In this document: positions 36,748 through 45,122 of the stretch, piece after piece | Numbering within the stretch: position 1 is the first letter of the stretch | Layout of the letters: each line of letters begins with the position of its first letter | Origin: CAVVYV01 sp963752585 | GTDB lineage: Bacteria; Actinomycetota; Thermoleophilia; Solirubrobacterales; 70-9 | Reading direction: 5' to 3' | DNA: 64,000 nucleotides | Assembly: GCA_963752585.1 (NCBI GenBank) | Contig: CAVVYV010000008.1 | Span: 1 to 64,000, forward strand | Notes under the pieces: model-generated | What the model saw: only the letters and a program-made list of their open reading frames with translations | Database searches by the model: none | What the model was told of the DNA's origin: nothing | Made by a program: the position numbers and the translations under genes

Positions 36748-38331
36748 CTATGGGCGACCTCGGTGACCTTGCGATCGCTGCTTCACCTTGCGCTTGACCG
36801 TGGTCGGTTCCGCCCCCGCCCCCGGTCGCCGAGACCTCGATCTTCGCCACCGCCCTGCCGCCCGCCGGCGAGCGCCTTCCGCAGGCGCTTCGTCCGCCTC
36901 TTCGAGAGGTCGAGCTTCAGCCTCGCCTTGGAGCCGAGCTGGAGGCGAACGCTCACCGGCAGCGCGAGGAGAACGCGGCCCTTCCGTCCCCGTTTCGAGC
37001 TCGAGGCGCTGCCCCCTCCCCTTGAGGACGATCGAGGCCTTGGCGGTGAGGTCGCAGTCCTCGTCGCAGAGCGCCTTGATCAAGACCGCGCCCTTGCGGG
37101 CGACCCGGCGGGCGGGCTTGGTCTCCACGGTCAGCTCCGGCGCGAGCTTGCATGGGAAGGGGCCGCTGGTTGGCTGGAGCCGGGAGACCGAGCCGCCCAG
37201 GGTGGCGACGTAGATGTGTCCGCAGGCGTCCTGGCCGAACGACGACACTCCGCTGGCGGTGAGCCCCACGGGGGCGTCGCCGCTCGCCGTTCCCGGTCCG
37301 AGGACGGCGCTGCGGATCTGCCCGCCGAGCGCATCGAAGGTGTCCGCGTAGATGTAGCGCCCCCGGAGCGTCGGGAGGGCGCTGTCCCGGATCACGAAGC
37401 CGCCGCTGACCGCCGCGCCCGAGCCGCCGTTCGGGTACTCGAGCACCGGCGGGGTGTGGTTGGGGACCGGGCAGCCGGCGAGCACGTGCTTGCCCTCGAA
37501 GCAGTTCCAGCCGAAGTTGGCTCCGCGGCCGCCGCCCTCGGGGGTGTAGTCGATCTCCTCCCAGGCGGACCCACCGACATCGCCGATCGTCAGGTCGCCG
37601 GTGGAGCGGTCGAACGAGGAGCGATAGGGATTGCGCAGCCCCGAGGAGTAGATCTCGTCCGCGGCCCCGCCCGGGCCATCGCGGAACGGGTTGTCGGCGG
37701 GCACCGTGTAGCTGAACGGCCCTGAGCCGCGGGGGTCGATCCTGAGGAGCTTCCCGAGCTGGGTGCTGAGGCTCTGGCCGTTGCCGGGGGTGCTCCCCCC
37801 GTCGCCGGTGGCGATATAGAGGAGCTTGTCGGGGCCGAACTGGAGCTGGCCCCCGTTGTGGTTGTCGGCGCTCAGGTGAGGGATCTCGAGCACGATCCGG
37901 CGGCTTCCCGGGTCGGCGAGGTCGGGGGTGGAGGCCGAGCGTCTGAACTCCTCGATCCGCAGGTAGTGGAGGCCGGGGTTGACGTCGCGCGTGTAGAAGA
38001 CGTAGAGGAGCCCGCTCGCGGCGTAGTCGGGCGCGAGCGCGATCGAGAACAGCCCGGACTCGCCCCCGCATCCGTCCCCCGAGGAGCAGACGTCGCCGCT
38101 GATGTCGAGGAACGGGGTGCTCTGGGTGACGCCGTTCTTGACGAGCCGGATCGTCCCACCCCCCTCGACCACGAATACCCGGCTCGGGTCTCCGGGGGCG
38201 CCGGCGACGTAGTACGGCGAGTTGAACGACTGCCCGCCGAAGGAGACCAGCTGGACGCTCTGGGCGCTCGCCGAGGAGGCGCCGAGGAGGACGAATGCGA
38301 GCGTGGCTGTGAGCAGGCTGATTCTGCGCAT
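36748..38331 (-). CDS. PQQ-type glucose/sorbosone dehydrogenase-like secreted protein, copy 3 (mostly intact)
   Basis: From the ATG at 38331: signal peptide MRRISLLTATLAFVLLGASSASAQ, then a six-bladed beta-propeller of the GSDH family (YliI/Asd-type). Landmarks: VVEGGGTIRLVKNGV, GLFSIALAPDYAASGLLYVFYTRD, SADNHNGGQLQFGPDKLLYIATGDGGS, LLRIDPRG, DEIYSSGLRNPYRSSFDRSTGDLTIGDVG, WEEIDYTPEGG and GRYIYADTFDALGGQI. His in NHNGG is in the place of the catalytic His of soluble PQQ-glucose dehydrogenase. A C-terminal beta domain of about 110 residues (ELTVETKPARRVARKGAVLIKALCDEDCDLTAKASIVLKGRG) continues in another frame after an indel near 37015 and ends Lys/Arg-rich. Cofactor binding is inferred from the family. 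Confidence 0.82.
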   Translation of the reverse strand: MRRISLLTATLAFVLLGASSASAQSVQLVSFGGQSFNSPYYVAGAPGDPSRVFVVEGGGTIRLVKNGVTQSTPFLDISGDVCSSGDGCGGESGLFSIALAPDYAASGLLYVFYTRDVNPGLHYLRIEEFRRSASTPDLADPGSRRIVLEIPHLSADNHNGGQLQFGPDKLLYIATGDGGSTPGNGQSLSTQLGKLLRIDPRGSGPFSYTVPADNPFRDGPGGAADEIYSSGLRNPYRSSFDRSTGDLTIGDVGGSAWEEIDYTPEGGGRGANFGWNCFEGKHVLAGCPVPNHTPPVLEYPNGGSGAAVSGGFVIRDSALPTLRGRYIYADTFDALGGQIRSAVLGPGTASGDAPVGLTASGVSSFGQDACGHIYVATLGGSVSRLQPTSGPFPCKLAPELTVETKPARRVARKGAVLIKALCDEDCDLTAKASIVLKGRGQRLELETGTEGPRSPRAAGERSPPARLQGEAEARPLEEADEAPAEGARRRAAGRWRRSRSRRPGAGAEPTTVKRKVKQRSQGHRGRP

Positions 38332-38407
38332 GCAGTTAGGCGTCCCGCGAGGAGATCGGCACCTCACAAGAGAAACACATGGGGATGACGCGTGTTCCGG
38401 GAGAACG

Positions 38408-39626
38408 ATGCGTGGAACGCTGACCGCCGCCCTCTGCCTGGCGACGCTCGCGCTGCTCGCCTGGGTGGCGGCGCCGGCGCTGTCGCTCCGCCCCTACATG
38501 CCGGGCGCGGTCGACTTCGAGCGCACCCTGCCGGCGGCGAAGCGGGTCGCTCACACGGCGCAGCTTCGCGCCGAGGCGAGGGCCGAGCGCGAGCCGGTCC
38601 CCCGCTGGATCTCGCCCCCGGTGAGCGCCCCTGACCGCTTCGACCTGGTCGGGGTGGCGCGGGAGATGCGCGAAATCGAGATCCGGGTCCGAGACCGTGG
38701 CGGGGAGTGGACGGCCTGGGTCCCCCAGGAGGACGCCACCCCGATCTACGTCGACGGCGCCGACGAGGCCCAGGTGCGGGCCCCGTTCAAGCCCGACGGC
38801 GAGCTCCACTTCGTCAACGTCTCCGGGACCTCAGGCGGATTGGCCAACCGGCTGCTCACCTCCGCCCGCGAGTCGATCAACTCCGCCTTCATCGCGGTCG
38901 CCTCGACTCCGGTCGCCCAGGCGATCGCGCCGAAGCCCGCAATCACCCCCCGTGCCCTCTGGGGCGCCGACAACCCGGACGGGCGGCTGCCCGCCTCGCG
39001 CGGCGCCGGAGTTCGGCGGCGCAGCGGCGGCGGTGATCCACCATACGGTGAACGCAAACGACTACACCCCCGAGGAGGCGCCCGGGATCGTGCTCGGGAT
39101 CTGTCGCTTCCACGTCTTCGGCAACGGCTGGAACGACATCGGCTACAACGCCTTGGTCGACCGCTACGGGACGCTCTACGAGGGCCGCGCCGGCGGCCTG
39201 AAGAAGCCGATCGTCGGCGCCCAGGCGCAGGGCTTCAACTCGGCAACCACCTCGATCGCCTCGATCGGTGACCACACCGCCGAGCCGATCACCCCGGAAG
39301 CCACCCGCTCGATCATCCAGTACCTCGCCTGGAGGATGGCGGCGATCCGGGCGTTGCCCGTCCGGATTCATCCGATGAACAGCTTGATCCAAATGACCTC
39401 GGCCGGCGGGTCTGCGAGTCGCTACCCGGCCGGAGCCGTGGTCACCGTGCCGCGGATCGTCGGCCATCTGACCCTCGGCCTCACGGCCTGCCCTGGGACG
39501 ATCGACCCCCAGATCCCGGTGATCCGCAACGCGGTGCAGAAGCGGATCAAGCGCTACCTCAAGCCCCGGAAGAAGAAAGGCAAGAAGAAGCGCGTGGCTG
39601 CTGGGGCTCAGGCCCGGGCGCGGTAG
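38408..39626 (+). CDS. Secreted PGRP-type N-acetylmuramoyl-L-alanine amidase (one frameshift)
   Basis: About 405 residues from the ATG at 38408. Signal peptide MRGTLTAALCLATLALLAWVAAPALS; a beta-rich N-terminal domain (FDLVGVAREMREIEIRVRDRGGEWTAWVPQED) typical of actinobacterial PGRP-like proteins; then, after an indel near 39005, the amidase_2 domain: AAVIHHTVNANDYTPEEAPGIVLGICRFHVFGNGWNDIGYNALVDRYGTLYEGRAGGLKKPIVGAQAQGFNSATTSIASIG. His in IHHTVN, and His/Cys in TLGLTACPG, give the zinc site (His...His...Cys). The C-terminal tail is Lys-rich. Likely trims peptidoglycan. The 3' end overlaps the next gene by 19 bases, tail to tail. Confidence 0.85.
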
Positions 39627-40543
39627 GCGGGGAAGAAGTCCTCGGCCGCCTCCACCCCGGCGCTGAGCTCCTCGTAGGCGGCCGCGTCGCAGGTCAGCTC
39701 GTGGGTCCGGAAGGGAGCGGTCGCGGTGGCGAAGCCGCGCTTGAAGGACTCGAGCGAATCCCCCGCGCTCACCCCGCCGCCGAGGTTGAGTGGGAGGCCG
39801 AGCTCGCCGGCCAGGGCGATCATCGCCGCGAACAGGTTCTTCATCGGCGAGTCCGCGAGCGCCTCGTCGGCGGTCCCACCGAGGTAATAGTGGAGGAGGC
39901 CGTCACTGGCGACCGCAATCGCAGCGGCGGTCGCCGACCCCCGCTCGCGGCTGGCGAGGAGCAGCCAGGCGCGCCCCGTCCCGAGGATCGCCCGGAAGTA
40001 CTCGGTCGAGAACAGGTAGCGGTCCGCGGCACCGGTCCGGGCCATCGTCTCGGCGTAGGCGGCCTCGAAGGCCTCGAGGGCGGCCGCGTTGACGTCGCCT
40101 CCCGGGCGGGATTCGACCAGCCACCCCCGCCGCTCGTTGGCGCGGATCTGCTCCCGAAGCCGCTTTCGGATCCCACCCTCGCCCTCGACCAGCTGCACCT
40201 CCGAGCGGACCTTCCCCTCCGCAAGCGACGGAGGCTCGCCGATCCGGTCGCGGAGAAAGACGCTGACGAGCCCCGTCTGCTCCCAGTCGATCACGCCGGG
40301 ATCAAGAGGGTCCTCGCCCACCCCACTTGCCCCGGGGTAGCCGTAGGGGGAGATCGCGTCAAGCCGGCCCGCTCCCGGGATCTCCCTGACGACCAGCGGC
40401 AGGCTCAGCTCACCGCCCTTCGCCTCGATCACGAGGGAGTGGGTCACCCCCTCGGCCTCGAGGAACGCGGGCGCGCGGAAGAAATGGTCGGGATCAGCCG
40501 CCGCCGAGCCGCCGTCCTCGATCAGGCTGGCGCCTGCGGGCAT
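39608..40543 (-). CDS. FemAB/CelD-like (GNAT_6) acyltransferase
   Basis: 311 residues from the ATG at 40543 (MPAGASLIEDGGSAAADPDHFFRAPAFLEAEG). Central and C-terminal parts: REQIRANERRGWLVESRPGGDVNAAALEAFEAAYAETMARTGAADRYLFSTEYFRAIL, then AWLLLASRERGSATAAAIAVASDGLLHYYLGGTADEALADSPMKNLFAAMIALAGELGLPLNLGGGVSAGDSLESFKRGFATATAPFRTHEL. The YYLGGT and the final SLESFKRGF helix-turn pattern match the GNAT_6/FemAB domain found with exopolysaccharide genes. It may transfer an acyl or amino-acyl group to the polysaccharide. First gene at the 3' end of the polysaccharide strand. Confidence 0.7.
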   Translation of the reverse strand: MPAGASLIEDGGSAAADPDHFFRAPAFLEAEGVTHSLVIEAKGGELSLPLVVREIPGAGRLDAISPYGYPGASGVGEDPLDPGVIDWEQTGLVSVFLRDRIGEPPSLAEGKVRSEVQLVEGEGGIRKRLREQIRANERRGWLVESRPGGDVNAAALEAFEAAYAETMARTGAADRYLFSTEYFRAILGTGRAWLLLASRERGSATAAAIAVASDGLLHYYLGGTADEALADSPMKNLFAAMIALAGELGLPLNLGGGVSAGDSLESFKRGFATATAPFRTHELTCDAAAYEELSAGVEAAEDFFPAYRARA

Positions 40544-40551
40544 CGGGCGGT

Positions 40552-41097
40552 TCAGTCCTCGGGGGGCTCGGGGAGATCCTCCCGAAAGCCACCCCAGAGC
40601 TCGACGTCGATCAGCTGGTCGCCGTGGCGGACGTGCTTGCGGAGCACGCCCTCCTGCTTCCAGCCGTTGTGGATGACCGCCTTCTTCGCCGCCTCGTTGG
40701 TGGCGGGGATCCGCCCGTAGACCTTGTGGGCCCCGAACTCCTCGAACGCCTTGAGGTTTGTCAGCCGCTCGGCCTCCCTCCCGACCCCCATCCCCCGGAC
40801 CCGCTCGTCTCCGACGATCGCGCCTAGCTCGGGCGCGGTCTGGCGGCGTAGCCCGTAGAGCGCCGTGTACCCGACGGCATCGTCGAATCCCTCGACCTCG
40901 ATCGCCCATTTGCGGTCGTCCGAGTCCGGGTCGCCGGCCTGCTCGATCGCCCGCTCAACCCAGCGGCGAGCGTCGTCCTCGCTGAAGTGATCGCGGTGCT
41001 CGAGCAGGTTGGCCGTTGCCGCCGGGCTGTTGAACCAGCGGTGGACGGCGGTCGCGTCCTCGATCCGGAAGTCTCTGAGCGATATTCCGCGGGCCAT
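40552..41097 (-). CDS. GNAT acetyltransferase (RimL-like)
   Basis: 181 residues if starting at the ATG at 41097 (MARGISLRDFRIEDATAVHRWFNSPA); the longer start at 41142 gives an unlikely leader. The GNAT core is ISLRDFRIEDATAVHRWFN, WAIEVEGFDDAVGYTALYG, ELGAIVGDERVRGMGVGREAERLTNLKAFEEFGAHKVYGRIPATNEAAKKAVIHNGWKQEGVLRKHVRHGDQLIDVELWG, with the acetyl-CoA loop at RVRGMGVG. Similar enzymes N-acetylate amino sugars on nucleotide precursors, and the site beside a sugar transferase supports that, but the acceptor is unknown. Eight bases upstream of the previous gene. Confidence 0.82.
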   Translation of the reverse strand: MARGISLRDFRIEDATAVHRWFNSPAATANLLEHRDHFSEDDARRWVERAIEQAGDPDSDDRKWAIEVEGFDDAVGYTALYGLRRQTAPELGAIVGDERVRGMGVGREAERLTNLKAFEEFGAHKVYGRIPATNEAAKKAVIHNGWKQEGVLRKHVRHGDQLIDVELWGGFREDLPEPPED

Positions 41098-41143
41098 GGC
41101 TGGGGTACTGACCGCTCCGTGCTGAGCGGTCACCCCAGCCAAT

Positions 41144-41857
41144 CTAGTCGCTGCGCTCCGCCGCTTCCTCGCCCTCGGCCGCCTTTCGGAGCGGCGAGTC
41201 GGGCGGTGAGCCGGCGTAGGGATCGGGGGCGGAGCCGCCGACGCCGCCGAGCAGGACCCGAGGTGTGCGCGCGAGGATCCGGAGGTCGAGGCCGAGCGAG
41301 CGATTCTCGACGTACCAGACGTCGAGCTCGATCCGCTCCTCCCAGGGGATCGCCGTGCGGCCGTGAATCTGCGCCCACCCCGTCACCCCCGGCTTCAGCT
41401 CCAGCCGCCGGCGCTGGCGCGGCGTGTAGAGCTCGACCTGGGCCGGAAGGGTGGCGCGGGGCCCGACGATCGCCATCTCGCCTCGAAGGACGTTGACCAG
41501 GTTCGGGAGCTCGTCGAGCGAGAAGCGGCGCAGCACCCGCCCGGCGCGGGTCACCCGTGGATCGTCGTCGGTCACCGCGGTGCCAACGCCGACTGGGTCG
41601 GCGCCTTGGCTCATCGTCCGCAGCTTCCAGAGCTCGAAGATCTCGCCGCGTTTCCCGACCCGCCGCTGGCGGTAGATCACCGGGCCCCGCGAGCCGAGCC
41701 GAATCGCGAGGGCGGCGGCGAGGAGGACGGGCGAGGTGACGATCAGGCCGGCGACCGCGATCACGAGGTCAGCCCCGCGTGGTAGCCCCCGGCGCCGGCG
41801 CCGGTCCTCGTCGACCTCGATCGGGAGCGCCCTCTGCCGGTCGCGGTCGTCGGTCAC
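41144..41857 (-). CDS. Initiating sugar transferase (undecaprenyl-phosphate glycosylphosphotransferase)
   Basis: Bacterial sugar transferase (Pfam Bac_transf) of 237 residues; it places the first sugar phosphate on undecaprenyl phosphate. GTG start at 41857 in a GTGA overlap with the glycosyltransferase stop. One N-terminal membrane helix (ADLVIAVAGLIVTSPVLLAAALAIRL), then RQRRVGKRGEIFELWKLRTM, FSLDELPNLVNVLRGEMAIVGPRA and LKPGVTGWAQIHGR. The KLRTM, DELPNL, GEMxxVGPRP-like and PGxTGWAQ blocks are diagnostic. It lacks the four-helix N-terminus of WbaP-type enzymes, so it is the short PglC-type. Confidence 0.92.
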   Translation of the reverse strand: MTDDRDRQRALPIEVDEDRRRRRGLPRGADLVIAVAGLIVTSPVLLAAALAIRLGSRGPVIYRQRRVGKRGEIFELWKLRTMSQGADPVGVGTAVTDDDPRVTRAGRVLRRFSLDELPNLVNVLRGEMAIVGPRATLPAQVELYTPRQRRRLELKPGVTGWAQIHGRTAIPWEERIELDVWYVENRSLGLDLRILARTPRVLLGGVGGSAPDPYAGSPPDSPLRKAAEGEEAAERSD

Positions 41858-42987
41858 GATCTGGTCCCCTCGACCTTCTCCCAGCCGATCGGCACCGCTC
41901 CCGCCCGGAGGCGGTCCCAGAGGCCGGCGGCGATCGAGGCGGTCACGGTGACGTAGTAGTAAGCGACTCGGAAGGGGAGGAGCGGCAAGTAGCGGCCGAG
42001 GCCGGCGGCGGCGAGGAGCGCGAGCTGGAGGACCAGGGTGACGGTGTACAGGCTCCCCTCGCCGAGGAGGGCGATGTTGGCGCCGAGGGCGACCAGGTGC
42101 AGCCACGGCGTCAGGTAGCGGAGCAGGCGGTGGGAGGCGATCTCGAACGCGTAGCCGAGGTCGTAGCCGCGCGGATTGAGCATCCCCCATTTCAGCATCA
42201 CGTCCCAGAGGCCCCACATCATCCGCCGCTTGCGGCGGAACTCGCCCTCCACCGTCGGCGCCATCCGCTCCTCGGCGAGGGCACCGGGCTCGTACACGGC
42301 CCGCCAGCCGCGCTTGGTGAGCTCGAACGGGAAGGAGATGTCCTGGCCGCGACTCGGGTCGAGCTCGAGGTAGGCCTCGCGGCGGACCGCGTAGATCGCC
42401 CCGTTTCCGGCGGTCACCCCGGCGAGGCTCGACTCGAGCCGGCGCACCGCCATCTCGTAGCGCCAGTAGAGGCCCTCCTGGTTTCCGCCCTCGCCTCCGA
42501 GGAAGCGAACCTGTCCGCAGACATAGCCGACCCGCTCGTCGGCGAGGCGGTCGACCAACCGCCGGAGGGCGTCGGGCCGCCAGAGGGCGTTTGCGTCGGA
42601 GAAGGCGAGCACCTGGCCCTCGGCTTCCCGAACGGCGGCGTCGAGAGCGGCGACCTTGCCACCGCGCGGCAGCTCCAGCACCCGATCGGCACCGGCGGCG
42701 CGCGCCAGCTCCGCGGTCCCATCCGAGGAGCCGTCTGAGGCGACGATCAGCTCGAGGCGCTCGCGCGGGTAATCGAGCTCGAGCACGTTTGCGACCCGGC
42801 GCTCGATCACCTCCTGCTCGTCGTAGGCGGGAACGACCAGGGTCACGAGCGGGAGCTCTCGGCGCCACTTGGAGTCCGAGTAGCCCTCGCCGAACAGCCT
42901 CGCCAGCCCCCAGAGGAGCAGCGGGTAGCCGATGTGGGCGTAGGCGATCAGGCCGAGCGCCGCCCAGAAGACGATCTCGAGCGCCAC
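41854..42987 (-). CDS. Membrane glycosyltransferase, family 2
   Basis: 377 residues, GTG start at 42987. N-terminal helix (MALEIVFWAALGLIAYAHIGYPLLLWGLARLF), then a GT-A domain: VTLVVPAYDEQEVIERRVANVLELDYP, LIVASDGSSDGTAEL, VLAFSDANALWRPDAL (D-A-N in place of DxD), AGNGAIYAVRREAYLEL, and FRRKRRMMWGLWDVML, a QxxRW-like motif. Two or three more helices near the C-terminus. Enzymes of this form often make beta-linked polymers processively. Overlaps the sugar transferase start by four bases. Confidence 0.88.
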   Translation of the reverse strand: MALEIVFWAALGLIAYAHIGYPLLLWGLARLFGEGYSDSKWRRELPLVTLVVPAYDEQEVIERRVANVLELDYPRERLELIVASDGSSDGTAELARAAGADRVLELPRGGKVAALDAAVREAEGQVLAFSDANALWRPDALRRLVDRLADERVGYVCGQVRFLGGEGGNQEGLYWRYEMAVRRLESSLAGVTAGNGAIYAVRREAYLELDPSRGQDISFPFELTKRGWRAVYEPGALAEERMAPTVEGEFRRKRRMMWGLWDVMLKWGMLNPRGYDLGYAFEIASHRLLRYLTPWLHLVALGANIALLGEGSLYTVTLVLQLALLAAAGLGRYLPLLPFRVAYYYVTVTASIAAGLWDRLRAGAVPIGWEKVEGTRS

Positions 42988-42996
42988 AGCAGGGGA

Positions 42997-44148
42997 TTAT
43001 CGAGGGAGAAGCCGCTTGTAGAGGGCGATCGTCTTGCGGCCGATCTCCTCCCAGGAGTAGGGACCGTGGGCGGCGGCCAGCGCCTCCGAGCCGAGCCGTT
43101 CGCGCTGGGCAGGGTCGTCGAGCAGCTCCTGGAGCACCGCGGCGAGGGCGTTCGGGTCCCCGACCGGCGCGAGCCGGGCCGCGCCCAGCGCGGCCACCTC
43201 CGGGAAGCCGCCGACGTCGGAGAGCACAAGCGGGCGGCCGAAGGCGAGCGCGGTGTAGAGAACGCCCGACTGCTCGATGTTCCGGTAGGGCAGGGCGACG
43301 ATATCGGCGCGGTTCATGAACGCCGGGATCTCGGGATCGGTGACGAAACGGTCGATGAAGCGGACCTTGCCCGGCGCCTGCGCCGCCAAGTGGTGCAGTG
43401 GCGCCATCGACATCCGCGGCATCCCGACGATCCAGAGCTCGGCGCCGGTAATCGTGCTGAAGGCGTCGAGGAGGACATCGGTGCCCTTGTACGGCCGGAC
43501 GAGGCCAAAGGCGAGGATCACCGGGCCCTCGACCCGCTGAAGCTCTTCCGGCAGGGGCACCTGCTGGTCCTGGCGGGTGAGGTAGTCGAAGGCGCCGTGC
43601 GGGATCACCTCGAGCCGGTGCGGATAGACGCCGAAGTCGCTTGCCAGACGCTCGGCGCCATGCTCAGAATGGACGACGACGGCGTCCATCTCGGCAAGCA
43701 GCCTGGTCAGGGTTCGGGCGATCCGGGTTCCCCTCTCAGGGAGGCGCCAGTGCATCGTGAAGACGCGCGGGCGCTTCGGTGGCAGCAGGCGGCGGTCGAG
43801 CTCCGGAATTGGCAGCCACATGAAATGGACGAGGTCGGCGGCCTCCGCGTGACGGCGGTAGGCGAGCATGTCGGGAAGGTGCTCGGCGGCTCGCAGCACC
43901 CGGCGGGCGCGCCGGCCGATCCGCGGTCCGGAGCCGCGCCGGTAGAAGCGCTCGGACACCTCGTAGGTGCGAGGGGGCCCCGCAGGCGAAGCCGAGGGAC
44001 CACCCGTTTGATCCTGGCGCGGGACCGGCCCATAGGGGAAGTGGCTGGTGACCAGCTCCACCTGGGCGCCGGCGCGGGCGAGCGCCGCGGCCAGGGCGTG
44101 GTCGTAGGGCGGCGTGTACGCGGCCGGATCGACGAGCTGGACCCGCAT
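42997..44148 (-). CDS. Glycosyltransferase, GT4 type
   Basis: 383 residues. MRVQLVDPAAYTPPYDHALAAALARAGAQVELVTSHFPYG begins the acceptor domain, with YEVSERFYRRGSG and LVHFMWLPIPELDRRLLPP; the donor domain has VILAFGLVRPYKGTDVLLDAFSTI, GAELWIVGMPRMSM and PAFMNRADIVALPYRNIEQSGVLYTALAFGRPLVLSDVGGFPE, with the E-x7-E-like nucleotide-sugar motif in IEQSGVLYTALAFG. It begins only 17 bases from a divergent glycosyltransferase start. Donor sugar unknown. Confidence 0.88.
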   Translation of the reverse strand: MRVQLVDPAAYTPPYDHALAAALARAGAQVELVTSHFPYGPVPRQDQTGGPSASPAGPPRTYEVSERFYRRGSGPRIGRRARRVLRAAEHLPDMLAYRRHAEAADLVHFMWLPIPELDRRLLPPKRPRVFTMHWRLPERGTRIARTLTRLLAEMDAVVVHSEHGAERLASDFGVYPHRLEVIPHGAFDYLTRQDQQVPLPEELQRVEGPVILAFGLVRPYKGTDVLLDAFSTITGAELWIVGMPRMSMAPLHHLAAQAPGKVRFIDRFVTDPEIPAFMNRADIVALPYRNIEQSGVLYTALAFGRPLVLSDVGGFPEVAALGAARLAPVGDPNALAAVLQELLDDPAQRERLGSEALAAAHGPYSWEEIGRKTIALYKRLLPR

Positions 44149-44165
44149 GGGTCAGCATTCTCGCC

Positions 44166-45122
44166 GTGCTGGTCTCCTACTGCGTGGTCAACACCAACGC
44201 CCGCGAGCTCCTCCTCGCCTGCCTCGAGGCAATCGAGCGGGATCGGGGCACGGCCGATTCCGAGGTGCTGGTCCTCGACAACGCCTCGGAGGACGGTTCG
44301 GCGGCCGCGGTCCGGGAGCGTTACGGCGAGGCGCGGCTGATCGAGCTCGACCGGCGAGCCGGCAAGGCCGCCAACGACACCCGCCTGCTCCAGGAGGCGC
44401 GCGGCGAGTTCTGCCTGCTCTTGAACGAGGACACCGAGCTGCGCCCGGGCGCAACCGAGAGCTTGCTCGAGTCCCTCGAGGCCGACCAGCGAACCGGGAT
44501 CGCCGGCGCCCGATTGCTCTCGGCCGACGGGACGCCACAGGCGTGCGCCTGGCGGCTGCCCGGAGTCGGGACCGCCCTCGCCGGGGCGCTCTTCTTCCAC
44601 CGCCGGCTGACCGTGCAGAGCCGCGGCGATCGGACCCGCGAGGTCGGCTGGGTGCAGTCGAGCGCGATGCTCGTCCGCCGCGAGGCCGCCAAAGAGGTCG
44701 GCTGGCTCGATCCCGATTTCTTCGTCTATTCGGACGAGACCGACTTCTGCAAGCGGCTCCGCGACGCCGGCTGGGAGATCGTCTTCGTTCCCGGTGCCCA
44801 GGCGGTCCATCGCGACCAGATGGCCTCCGACGAGGCCGGGGGCGAGCGCCGGATCGTCGAGTACCACCGCAACCGCGACCGCTACCTCCGCAAGCACAAG
44901 GGCGCCGCCACCGCGTTGCTGCTGCGCCCCCTGCTCGCCTTCCCGTACCTGGTCAGGGCGATTGGGGCCCTGGTTCTCCCCGGCCACTCCCCCCGGCGCT
45001 ACTGGGCCCACTTCCGCCAGGCCCTCCGCCCCGGCCGCGGTGAGGGGATCCGGGAGGCAGCCGAGGACTACAACCGCCGCCTCGCTGCTCCCTCTTCAAC
45101 CGTTAAGCCGGGAGGTAGGTAA
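44166..45122 (+). CDS. Glycosyltransferase, family 2 (rhamnosyltransferase-like)
   Basis: 318 residues, GTG start. VLVSYCVVNTNARELLLACLEAIERDRGTADSEVLVLDNASEDGSAAAVRERYGEARLIELDRRAGKAANDTRLLQEARGEFCLLLNEDTELRPGATESLLE has the GT-A fold with NED in place of DxD; then VGWVQSSAMLVRREAAKEVGWLDPDFFVYSDETDFCKRLRDAGWEIVFVPGAQAVH, very like WbbL-type rhamnosyltransferases. On the strand opposite to its neighbours. The stop overlaps the end of the next gene by 20 bases. Confidence 0.88.
   Translation: MLVSYCVVNTNARELLLACLEAIERDRGTADSEVLVLDNASEDGSAAAVRERYGEARLIELDRRAGKAANDTRLLQEARGEFCLLLNEDTELRPGATESLLESLEADQRTGIAGARLLSADGTPQACAWRLPGVGTALAGALFFHRRLTVQSRGDRTREVGWVQSSAMLVRREAAKEVGWLDPDFFVYSDETDFCKRLRDAGWEIVFVPGAQAVHRDQMASDEAGGERRIVEYHRNRDRYLRKHKGAATALLLRPLLAFPYLVRAIGALVLPGHSPRRYWAHFRQALRPGRGEGIREAAEDYNRRLAAPSSTVKPGGR

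Larger units (their letters stand above)
33364..38331 (-). repeat. Tandem triplication of a dehydrogenase gene
   Basis: Three head-to-tail copies on the minus strand: about 33364-34934, 35031-36619 and 36748-38331, each near 1.6 kb, with gaps of roughly 96 and 128 bases. Copy 1 and copy 3 are nearly identical over long stretches. For example, the 60 bases around 33661-33720 match 37069-37127 with about one difference, while copy 2 differs more. Copies 1 and 2 share the AGGAGTAGTTGC translation-initiation region. The similarity explains why assembly or gene conversion could have scrambled reading frames here. Confidence 0.85.

Noticed and set aside
36655..37725. Plus-strand 356-codon frame inside dehydrogenase copy 3
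   Set aside because: Antisense to the conserved propeller; similar shadow frames recur in the other copies, so they arise from the shared sequence.
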